From contig MUGG01000118.1 of NCBI GenBank assembly GCA_002148405.1, positions 1 through 64,000 on the forward strand: 64,000 bases of DNA, written 5' to 3'. A program made the translations under genes and the position numbers. Origin of the DNA: Alkalinema sp. CACIAM 70d. GTDB taxonomy: Bacteria > Cyanobacteriota > Cyanobacteriia > Leptolyngbyales > Leptolyngbyaceae. Within the stretch, counting starts at the first letter, position 1; every line of letters starts with the position of its first letter. Of the stretch, positions 55,968-63,599 are shown piece after piece. The notes under the pieces were generated by a model, which saw only the letters and a program-made list of their open reading frames with translations, was not told the origin of the DNA and did no database searches.

Positions 55968-57710
55968 CTACCGCTGTATGACTCGAAAATCTCGGGGTTG
56001 AGAATTCGGGCCTTTTTTGTCTGCGCAAAATCCTAAGTCCATGGTTTGTCGAGCCGTCAAGGTTCTGCCCCAGTCAGCGGGTAACACTTGATAGTTACCT
56101 GAACTTTGTGCCGTAAAACTTCCATTCCAAGATTGGTTGATTGCAGCATCGGCCATGGTAAAGCGCAGAGCCCAGTTAGAAATAGCTTGCTGAGTTGGAT
56201 TGCTGACTTGAATACCCATGCAAAATCCTGTTTCCCAGTCAGATTGTTTCTGCACGTTAACTTGCAATTGTGTCCTAATACTTGGTGAGTTAGGAGGTAG
56301 ATTGGGGGCAGTGATAGGCGGTTGATTCCTGGGGGATGGCGTGGGTAGTGGGGCAGGCTGTGACGAGGGGATGGTTGGTGATACCGGAGTAGGCATCACC
56401 GGAGGCTTGCTCACGACAGGCTGCATTGTGAGGGTTGGTAATAAGGAACTCAGGAGTTTCTGCTTATTGAGATCGATCGTCTTCCAATCGTCTAGCAATA
56501 GACCACCCGTATCGCCACTGTTGGGGTTGAGGCTCCAGTAGGCGAACCCAAGTCGATTGTTCTTCAGAAATTGCACAAATTGCTGTTGCCAGATTCCTTC
56601 CGGGGATTGGTTATCCGTTTGTCTACCCCCAAATTCACCCACCCAAATCGGGGCAATGCCGCGCTGGGCAATATAGTAGAATCCTTGGTTCCAGCGGGAT
56701 AGTAAGTTTTTTGGGAAGCTTTTTTCTGTAAACCACGGTTGGGCAAAGACACCAGGGCCATATTCGTGGGGCGAATACACAACACGATTCGGCACTGATA
56801 GCCTGATGGGGAAGCGATCGACGCCTTCTAAATTGCCTCCCATCCAATGTTTCAGTTTCTGACCGGGAACGTTATTCTCCACGCCCTCTACAATCATCAG
56901 CCAGTTGCGATTGATCTTGAGAATGGCATTGCCTGCTCGCTCCGCTGCCAATCGCCAATCCGTTGCCCGATCGCCCGTGCCCCAACTGGCTTTTCCATGG
57001 GGCTCGTTTTTCAAGTCTGCTCCAATGACATTGGGCTGATTTTTGTAGCGTTCCGCCAGCATTGTCCAAGTATCAATCCAGTCCGCTTCCGTAAAGCCAT
57101 CCCCGTACCAGAGTTCGGGAATCCGTTGGTCATTCAAGCGATGGCTATCTAACACCACAAACAAGCCCTGACGGCCTGCCTCTCCCACCACAGCATCCAT
57201 TACCTGTAAAGGGGTCTTGTTTTTCAACGTGGCATTGCTGGGCAAATCAAAGTTAACGCCGGAGATAGTTTGCGACTTCAGGCTGGCCAGGGAATAGGGC
57301 AGACGAATTACGTTGTAACCCATTTGTTTGATTTGGGTAATGACATCAACGTAATCTCGTTCCCAGAGCCCGTGGGGGGCATGGGTTTCTGTTTCAATGC
57401 CAAACCAGTTGACGCCTCGCAGAAGGACTGTGCGTCCTTGGGCATCCACAATCTCACCTTTCCGGGTAGAAAGTGGAGCTTGCAATACCGCAGTTGTTTG
57501 AGCTTGGGCGACGTTAGAAACTGGATTCCCGATCGGCCATCCCAAGTGCAACCAGACCGACAGAATGGTGGTGCAGAGAGCAAGGAGCAGCATTCTCAGA
57601 CCGACAGCCGCTAACCACTTTCTGGAACGGTAGTGGGGCGATCGGACTGGGCGATCAGGTTTTGATCTAATTGAGAATTGAACACCGGGTTGGGAAGACA
57701 TCTTTGCCAT
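55968..57710 (-). CDS. Glycoside hydrolase family 5 protein with CBM2 (cellulase-like)
   Basis: Secreted beta-glucanase of 580 residues. A long signal/anchor (helix at about 34-55, cut near VAQA at 70) precedes a GH5 TIM barrel (about 80-420). The acid/base is E236 in DLKNEPHG and the nucleophile E359 in WVGEFGGR; VLLRGVNWFGIETE and VVLDSHR are also typical. A Pro/Ser/Thr-rich linker (about 430-475) leads to a C-terminal carbohydrate-binding module 2 (475-575) with WETGFCMGIQVSN and NWALRF. In cyanobacteria such enzymes may act on own cellulose or sheath material. Confidence 0.9.
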   Translation of the reverse strand: MAKMSSQPGVQFSIRSKPDRPVRSPHYRSRKWLAAVGLRMLLLALCTTILSVWLHLGWPIGNPVSNVAQAQTTAVLQAPLSTRKGEIVDAQGRTVLLRGVNWFGIETETHAPHGLWERDYVDVITQIKQMGYNVIRLPYSLASLKSQTISGVNFDLPSNATLKNKTPLQVMDAVVGEAGRQGLFVVLDSHRLNDQRIPELWYGDGFTEADWIDTWTMLAERYKNQPNVIGADLKNEPHGKASWGTGDRATDWRLAAERAGNAILKINRNWLMIVEGVENNVPGQKLKHWMGGNLEGVDRFPIRLSVPNRVVYSPHEYGPGVFAQPWFTEKSFPKNLLSRWNQGFYYIAQRGIAPIWVGEFGGRQTDNQSPEGIWQQQFVQFLKNNRLGFAYWSLNPNSGDTGGLLLDDWKTIDLNKQKLLSSLLPTLTMQPVVSKPPVMPTPVSPTIPSSQPAPLPTPSPRNQPPITAPNLPPNSPSIRTQLQVNVQKQSDWETGFCMGIQVSNPTQQAISNWALRFTMADAAINQSWNGSFTAQSSGNYQVLPADWGRTLTARQTMDLGFCADKKGPNSQPRDFRVIQR

Positions 57711-58357
57711 GGGTCACGGGAGAAAGAGGTTATAAGCAGGGTGAGAAACTACCTGACTATCGATTAGCCATACTTGATTAGCTACAAAGGCGCTAGGCTG
57801 TCGTCGGGATTCTAGACGTTGTAGCGGGGGGGAAAAAGTTCCACGATCGGACAAGATTATGAACTGGAGTCTGAACAGATAGGGGAACAAGTAATTCGCT
57901 GGCCCTCCCTGGATTCTGCCAAGCCTCAAATTCAAGACCAAGAAAGATGAGTCAGACTCTGTATTTCTAACTAGATGAATCCAGTGACATGGCTAAAATC
58001 CCCAATCTACGGTCTTTAGATGTTAGTAAAGGTCTGAGAAATTACTGGAAATTGCTGGACATGAAATGCTTTCAACCTCGTTCAGGAGCCTGTTTGAGTG
58101 AGTGTAATGGGGGAATTTACATAAACTTGTCTATGTTGGAAGGATTCTTCATCGGATTTACAACATATATCTAGGCATTAGCCCTTAATCTGGTATCAAA
58201 GGTTAAGCGCCATTCCCACAGGATTCTGGGCTGAAATGTTCTGACTTGGACGTTGGTCTAACTTGGACGTTGTTCTTAGGGTGTTCATCGGAAGCGCTTT
58301 TCTCTTAACAGTTTGTCTCCACCTTGCTAGATACCTAGATACTCAGAGTTACCCATT
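57711..58357. other. Long intergenic region
   Basis: About 650 bases between two divergent genes. It has a 17-bp tandem duplication, ACTTGGACGTTGGTCTA/ACTTGGACGTTGTTCTT (58244-58277). A 61-codon plus frame from 57989 lacks a ribosome site and family resemblance and is not called. No terminator or RNA gene is seen. Confidence 0.55.
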
Positions 58358-59230
58358 ATGTCTAGAACTTTCTTCGGCAACATCCTAGTTCCTGCTGTTT
58401 TGCTGTCTGGTGCAAGTGTTGCGTTCATGTCTGTTTCTCCAGCTGTTTCCAGTACTGAGTCCGTTGAGGTAACCTCCAAAAGCGCTTCTTTAATGGGTTC
58501 CCTGACGCTTCCTGAGATTCAAAATTCTGCTGCTTCCTACGCAGGTTTAGCAAGTGTAGCCACGGTAGGGCTGGGAATCTCAGGTTTAGCAGTTAGCGGC
58601 TGGCGTAGATCTGCTCGTAAGGCGAACTTGATGGAGCAGAAATTGCAGACTTTACAAACAAACTTAGAAGTCCGCGATCGCCAATTGCAGCAATCCCTTC
58701 TCTCAGATACGCACCTGTTGAAGTCCGGTTTAGACTTTTTCCTAGAAGATGATTCTGTATCAGTGTTACCTTCAGCCGGTAAGACGGTGCGCCCAGTTGC
58801 GCAGCCTGGTAATTCAGCCGCAACTGTGACCTCGGCTCGATCGTTCGCTGTAGCGGATGCTGAGGCTGATCTGACACCTATCAAGATGCCACAAGTTAAT
58901 GTTCATGCTGCGGTGTCTCCTCTGCATGCAGCCCAAGGCTTTCTGAGCTTTTCTCGAGTTGGCTACGGGGCATCCCAGATGGCGGCTGTTGAGCCTCAAA
59001 CCCTGACTGCACAACCAGAAGAAGCCGTGACTCAAATTCAAGATCTGCAATTGCAATTACAGCAGTTGGTTGCTCAAATTGAAGTCCTGCAAAGCAATTT
59101 ACAACCGATCGAGAAATCCAATGCAGGCAAGTTTGAAGTTGCTGCAATGCCAGAAAACAAGTCTGTCTCGGTCATGCCCCAGCGGACGCAAACCTTAGAA
59201 CATACCTGGGTGATGCAACGCGCGGTTTAG
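58358..59230 (+). CDS. Unknown membrane-anchored coiled-coil protein
   Basis: Predicted 290-residue protein, not recognised. A signal-like helix at the N-terminus (about 8-28), a second hydrophobic segment (about 60-80, SYAGLASVATVGLGISGLAV), then basic residues and a coiled coil (90-120, LMEQKLQTLQTNLEVRDRQLQQ). A Ser/Ala/Val-rich region follows, and a second coiled coil (220-250, QIQDLQLQLQQLVAQIEVLQ). Composition suggests a periplasmic or membrane-associated structural protein of narrow distribution. A good terminator follows. It lies alone between the GH5 gene and purB. Confidence 0.65.
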   Translation: MSRTFFGNILVPAVLLSGASVAFMSVSPAVSSTESVEVTSKSASLMGSLTLPEIQNSAASYAGLASVATVGLGISGLAVSGWRRSARKANLMEQKLQTLQTNLEVRDRQLQQSLLSDTHLLKSGLDFFLEDDSVSVLPSAGKTVRPVAQPGNSAATVTSARSFAVADAEADLTPIKMPQVNVHAAVSPLHAAQGFLSFSRVGYGASQMAAVEPQTLTAQPEEAVTQIQDLQLQLQQLVAQIEVLQSNLQPIEKSNAGKFEVAAMPENKSVSVMPQRTQTLEHTWVMQRAV

Positions 59231-59294
59231 ATTACCAGCCTTCTGATCTAAATGATTGAGTTGAAGAGTTGGTTGAAAATTTGAGTTGTCTATA

Positions 59295-59323
59295 GGTCGC
59301 AATTTCACGATTGCGGCTTTTTT
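59295..59323 (+). terminator. Rho-independent terminator of the coiled-coil gene
   Basis: GTCGCAAT (59296-59303) pairs with ATTGCGGC (59310-59317), with one G-U pair and a 6-base loop, followed by six T (59318-59323). It begins about 65 bases after the gene's stop. Confidence 0.85.
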
Positions 59324-59388
59324 ATGAGCTTGAGCTTCTTGATGGGTTTAGGCTTCTTGATAAAAAATGATGGTAACGATAAACAGAG

Positions 59389-59426
59389 AAGGGAGATTGC
59401 ATCAAAACAGTGCAATCTCCCTTTAA
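59389..59426. terminator. 13-bp hairpin between convergent genes
   Basis: AAGGGAGATTGCA (59389-59401) and TGCAATCTCCCTT (59411-59423) form a perfect stem with a 9-base loop, 38 bases after the purB stop on the minus strand. It probably ends or stabilises the purB transcript. T follows weakly on the plus side. Confidence 0.65.
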
Positions 59427-59460
59427 TCTCCAATTTTTCGACTAGTCAATTCTGGACGAT

Positions 59461-60756
59461 CTAGATGCCTAACCGTTGATAGACTTGGTCGAGATTTTTC
59501 AGGTGATGCTTCGCATCAAAGCAGTCGGCAATCTCTTCAGGGGACAATAATGCTTTAACTTGCTCATTGGCTTCAATCTTAGCCCGGAAATTCCCCCCTT
59601 CCACGTTCCATTCCGTGTGGGCACAACCTTGAACGATCGCGTAGGCGTCTTCTCGTTTCATCCCTTTGCCGACTAGTGCTAACAGAACCCGTTGACTGAA
59701 GACGACACCGCCGTACAGATTCATATTGCGGGTCATGTTGTCTGGGTAGACCAGCAAGTGCTTCACTAAATCTGTGATTTCAGCCAGCATAAAGTGCGTC
59801 AGGATGCAGGCATCGGGGAAGGCTACCCGCTCAACGGAACTGTGGGAAATATCCCGCTCATGCCAGAGGGCCACATTTTCCAATGCCGCCACCGCATAGC
59901 CACGGACTAACCGCGCCATTCCTGTTAATCGCTCCGATCGAATGGGATTGCGCTTGTGGGGCATGGCTGAAGAACCTTTTTGCCCCTTTGAGAAAAATTC
60001 TTCTACTTCCAGGACATCCGTGCGTTGCAGGTTGCGAATTTCCACCGCAAAGCGCTCGATCGACGCTGTGACCAAGGCCAGCCCATTCATAAACTCAGCA
60101 TGGCGATCGCGGGAAATTACCTGAGTCGAAGCTGCATCTGGTTCTAAGCCCAGTTTCTGACAGGCCAGTTCCTCAATTTTGGGATCAATATTGGCATAGG
60201 TGCCGACTGCCCCGGAAATTTGCCCCACGGCGATCGATTTTTTGATAGCACAGAGGCGATCTCGATTGCGCAACATTTCCGCCAACCAGCCAGCCAACTT
60301 AAAGCCAAAGGTCATGGGTTCCGCATGGATGCCGTGGGAGCGGCCAATCATCACCGTATCGCGGTGTTGTTGCGCTTGATAGCGAATGGCTTGAATGCAT
60401 TCCTCCAGCTTTTGCATAATCAAATCCAAGCTGGCAACAATCTGCAACGCCAAGGCCGTATCCAGCATGTCAGAACTAGTCATGCCTAGGTGAATATAAC
60501 GACCAGCATCGCCTACATACTCATTGACATTGGTTAAGAAGGCGATGACATCGTGCTTGACTTCCTTCTCAATGTCCAGAACGCGGTTAATATCAAACTT
60601 TGCCTTTGCCTTGATCTCGTCTACCGCATCTTGGGGAATGTAACCCAATTCAGCTTGGGCTTCGCAGACTGCGATTTCCACTTGCAACCAGGTTTGTAGC
60701 TTATATTCGTCACTCCAGATTGCGCCCATTTCGGGCAGTGTATAACGCTCGATCAA
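59461..60756 (-). CDS. purB: Adenylosuccinate lyase
   Basis: Cleaves SAICAR and adenylosuccinate in purine synthesis. The lyase signature GSSAMPHKRNPI (active-site Ser loop), YTLPEMGAIWSDEYKL at the N-terminus, GMTSSDMLDTALALQ and GRSHGIHAEPMTFG (catalytic His) are all present. The 431-residue length is typical of the short bacterial form. It is single, with no purine genes adjacent. Confidence 0.97.
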   Translation of the reverse strand: MIERYTLPEMGAIWSDEYKLQTWLQVEIAVCEAQAELGYIPQDAVDEIKAKAKFDINRVLDIEKEVKHDVIAFLTNVNEYVGDAGRYIHLGMTSSDMLDTALALQIVASLDLIMQKLEECIQAIRYQAQQHRDTVMIGRSHGIHAEPMTFGFKLAGWLAEMLRNRDRLCAIKKSIAVGQISGAVGTYANIDPKIEELACQKLGLEPDAASTQVISRDRHAEFMNGLALVTASIERFAVEIRNLQRTDVLEVEEFFSKGQKGSSAMPHKRNPIRSERLTGMARLVRGYAVAALENVALWHERDISHSSVERVAFPDACILTHFMLAEITDLVKHLLVYPDNMTRNMNLYGGVVFSQRVLLALVGKGMKREDAYAIVQGCAHTEWNVEGGNFRAKIEANEQVKALLSPEEIADCFDAKHHLKNLDQVYQRLGI

Positions 60757-60976
60757 GGTCCTGTCTCAGAAATACAACCGTCACATTGTAAGGCAATGGG
60801 TGCCCGAAATTTGTCCGAGGTTGTATCCAACCTGTGCACTTACTGCAAAGGGAGAAACTATAACCTGCTCAATGAGCCCGACGATCGCTCATAAACTTCC
60901 AGCTCCTTCGAGCTCTGCGTCTTGCCATGTGGTGAGTCTCCAGATAGATGCTTAACAGCACTCTCGGTAAGTTTCA

Positions 60977-61777
60977 CTATTGCACTTCTACTCGGAAACG
61001 ATATTTATAGCCTTTGAAATTGGAATCCATAACAATTTGGTAATCTCCCCCGATCGTGAGTTTCTGCGACCAAGCGGTTTGTTGATCTTCCATCCCCGTA
61101 ATAAATTTACCATTTGGATCCGCTACGGCTGGAAGGGGTCCTTTCTGGCTAGTAATGGTTAGAGTTTGTCCTTGAGCCAATTGGAACCGATAGACATGGC
61201 TCCCAGAACCGATAAACTCATCACTAATCTCTGCGCGGGTACTCCCCTTAGCAAAACTGACTTGCTCCGTTTTTTCATTGCAACCACTTTGCACCACAGA
61301 CTTTGAGATCCAACCCTTAGCAGGGGTGGAAATTCGGAACCAGTTATTTTTTTCTTCCACCACAGTCAGAAAAGTCCCATTTTTCAACTGCCCTACGATC
61401 GTGCTTGAGGTGTCAGTATTGGGTTGCGATCGTAAATTGCTGGGCGGATTGGGATCGTTCACCTTGGCCATGGTGACTTTACAACTTTCAAGTTGGCGAA
61501 TGGTCGCCTCTGTTGATCTAGGTGGCACCGAGGACGGCGGCACAGTGGGATTCGCTGGGGAATCGGGAGCCGGAGTGCTTGCACTCGCACTTGAAGAGGG
61601 GGATGGAGACAAGGTCGGAACCATAGAACCATTGCCACTCGCTGGCGTAGACTGAAGCGATGTTGGGCTTGGCGTTGACGACGGTTCAGGCTTGGGTTGA
61701 ACCAGCGCCAATGTGCCCACAGTTACCGCTGCCACCCCCGTTAACCCCGCAGCAACTAAGGTAGATTTAGATGCCAT
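60977..61777 (-). CDS. SH3-domain protein, membrane-anchored (paralogue 1)
   Basis: Protein of 266 residues. An N-terminal hydrophobic anchor (about 6-26) is followed by a Ser/Pro/Thr linker (30-90), a bacterial SH3 domain (about 105-165, SNLRSQPN, VEEKNNWFRIST, GWISKSVVQ), and a C-terminal beta-rich domain (about 175-265) that resembles pre-peptidase C-terminal domains. Likely envelope-facing, binding peptidoglycan. It pairs with the similar SH3 gene upstream, about 200 bases away, which shares the anchor and SH3 layout. Confidence 0.8.
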   Translation of the reverse strand: MASKSTLVAAGLTGVAAVTVGTLALVQPKPEPSSTPSPTSLQSTPASGNGSMVPTLSPSPSSSASASTPAPDSPANPTVPPSSVPPRSTEATIRQLESCKVTMAKVNDPNPPSNLRSQPNTDTSSTIVGQLKNGTFLTVVEEKNNWFRISTPAKGWISKSVVQSGCNEKTEQVSFAKGSTRAEISDEFIGSGSHVYRFQLAQGQTLTITSQKGPLPAVADPNGKFITGMEDQQTAWSQKLTIGGDYQIVMDSNFKGYKYRFRVEVQ

Positions 61778-61956
61778 ATTTCAGCCTTCCTAAAAACGAT
61801 CAATTGAAGAGTTCTATCGTTATGGTAGGGAGGATATTCACTTCCGAACCTTGAAACGATATGAAGTTTTGCCCTTTCCTTGATCCTTCACACTGAGGCC
61901 GCTCAATCTCGCAAGTTACAACACAGATAATGATCTCTCTACCCTAATCAATACTT

Positions 61957-61988
61957 AGTTATAGATTGTTGCAGTTATAGATTGTTGC
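61957..61988. repeat. 16-bp tandem duplication over an SH3-gene stop codon
   Basis: AGTTATAGATTGTTGC occurs twice without change (61957-61972 and 61973-61988). The second copy contains the stop codon (61975-61977) and the last codons of the upstream SH3 gene. A related word, TTGTTGCTCGATCGC, recurs just inside the gene (61983 and 62004). Confidence 0.95.
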
Positions 61989-62682
61989 TCGATCGCGTCA
62001 TGGGTTGTTGCTCGATCGCCCGTTTCACGAGAGGAGCCATTTTAGAGCGCCAATAGCGAATATCTGGCAAATCATTCATCATGGCCAATACCATCTGAGG
62101 TCGTCGTGTTGCAATTGCGACCTCAGCTTTGCTGTAGGCATCTTCCGCTTGTTTCCACTTCACAGTCATGCTACCCATCAAGTTTTCTGCTTGAGTGTAA
62201 GCGGGATCCTCTACAGGCACTTGGCGGAGGCGGTTGACGGCTCCCGCAAGGTTGCCAGCGTGCCATTGCTCTTGAGCTTCCACGATGAGTTGACGGCTGG
62301 AAGACGGGCCAAATAATTTTGAGTGTTTACTTGATGTATCACAGGTCGTCACCGTCAAATTCCGATAGACCCAACCCGGCATGGGTGAATTAATTTTTAA
62401 CCAACCATCGCGCTCGTCCACTACAACCAGATTGACCCCATTTTTGACGGTTCCCACAACATTGCTGGGCCCGACGGCAGGGGTCGATCGCACATTTAAT
62501 AACGGTTGTGGATCAGCCGCTAAGGTCTGACAATCGCTGAGTTTTCCCAGTTGAACAGGGGAGGCATTTCTGGGATCAAAGGATTGGGATGGCTTGGGAC
62601 GTAAAGTTACGTAGCCAACTCCCAGTAGTGTTACGCCCGCAGTAAACCACATCCCAACAATCAATGGCAGTTGCAATTTCAT
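61975..62682 (-). CDS. SH3-domain protein, membrane-anchored (paralogue 2)
   Basis: Protein of 235 residues. A hydrophobic anchor near the N-terminus (about 6-26) is followed by an SH3 domain (about 60-115, LLNVRSTPAVGPSNVVGTV, VVDERDGWLKINSPMPGWV) and a C-terminal helical region (about 125-225) with repeated Ala/Glu-rich helices that may be TPR-like (WHAGNLAGAVNRLRQV, KWKQAEDAYSKAEV). It differs from paralogue 1 in this C-terminal part. Its last residues, SSNNL, come from the tandem duplication at the stop codon. Confidence 0.8.
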   Translation of the reverse strand: MKLQLPLIVGMWFTAGVTLLGVGYVTLRPKPSQSFDPRNASPVQLGKLSDCQTLAADPQPLLNVRSTPAVGPSNVVGTVKNGVNLVVVDERDGWLKINSPMPGWVYRNLTVTTCDTSSKHSKLFGPSSSRQLIVEAQEQWHAGNLAGAVNRLRQVPVEDPAYTQAENLMGSMTVKWKQAEDAYSKAEVAIATRRPQMVLAMMNDLPDIRYWRSKMAPLVKRAIEQQPMTRSSNNL

Positions 62683-63142
62683 GTTTACCCTGTCCTAACT
62701 GTGACGAAGACATTCGAACTAGCCTGTAAGCAATCTATTCGAACCAATAAACTCACCGAGCTGTTCTAATCAGAAAACTTTGCTCAGTATGCCCAAAGGG
62801 ATGGGAAAACTTGACCCCAAAAACCGCCCATTTCCTCACACAACCGCTCAGAAAGTTCGGTAACTCTACGGAAGGAGGGGACATAATGTCGCCAAGTTAT
62901 CCGCTAGCTACCTGTCAAAAAATTAGATTCCTAGCTTGGGGTAGAAAATTAGCGTTGAACCTTAGCGTCAAGATGCCTTAGCGTCAAAAAAAATTGAGTC
63001 AAAAATCAGGTAGCAGCCGTTTTGCAGACTGTTTTGTAAACATATGTTTCGATATTGCCGTCAAAACGGTATTCTGTCTTGACAGCTTCCTGTACAATCG
63101 ATAGGGTAATATTCATACCCGGGTAAAACGATTTGAAGTTAT
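62683..63142. other. Intergenic region upstream of the RHH gene
   Basis: About 460 bases between divergent genes. It holds the words CCTTAGCGTCAA and CTTAGCGTCAA near 62960-62986, and a TTGACA box near 63079 without a -10 at the right distance. No gene or terminator is seen. Confidence 0.45.
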
Positions 63143-63490
63143 ATGCAAGATAAGCAGAAAGTTACGTTATATCTCCCCTCTGACCTGCATCGCCAACTCA
63201 AAATTCGTGCTGCTGTCGATGCTGAGCCAATGTCTTCCCTGGCAGAAAAAGCGATTTGTTTTTACCTGGCCCATCCTGAAGTGGTGGAATCGGTGGAAGC
63301 AATCCAAGGTCAGACCCATCGTGTGTACGCTTGTCCAGAGTGTCAATCGTCTTTGGTCATGCGGGAAGGGGAAATGGTGACTCTAGGGCAACAGCCTGGA
63401 GCTGTTCAGGAAACTGCGCTTTCGCTTGATGCAGTTACAAGTGCCGAACTTGTTTCAGGTCAAAGCGAAGAGGCGTTGGTAGCCTGTTAG
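63143..63490 (+). CDS. Ribbon-helix-helix-like protein with a zinc-knuckle-like Cys pair
   Basis: Protein of 115 residues. The N-terminus (KVTLYLPSDLHRQLKIRAAVDAE, then MSSLAEKAICFYL) has the beta-strand plus two helices of the ribbon-helix-helix fold, as in CopG/MetJ-type regulators. A CPEC pair near residue 74 may bind a metal with another cysteine. The C-terminus is acidic and polar and ends in Cys. No toxin gene is next to it; the downstream gene is the AAA protein Ycf46, 109 bases away on the same strand, so the two may be co-transcribed. A transcriptional or plasmid-partition-like role is possible. Confidence 0.7.
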   Translation: MQDKQKVTLYLPSDLHRQLKIRAAVDAEPMSSLAEKAICFYLAHPEVVESVEAIQGQTHRVYACPECQSSLVMREGEMVTLGQQPGAVQETALSLDAVTSAELVSGQSEEALVAC

Positions 63491-63599
63491 TGAAGAGGAT
63501 TCGACAGCCTCGGCTTTGTTGAATCCTTCTAAGGTCTAGTCTGGGTTGCTTTGTTCATTGCATTCTCTGCAACATCCCTAACTTTGTGGTGGATCGTCT

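Noticed and set aside
57989..58174. 61-codon plus-strand frame in a long gap
   Set aside because: No ribosome site, no family resemblance and mixed composition; not enough to call.
63079..63120. Sigma-70-type promoter before the RHH gene
   Set aside because: A TTGACA box is present, but TACAAT is only 8 bases away and no -10 box lies at 16-18 bases.
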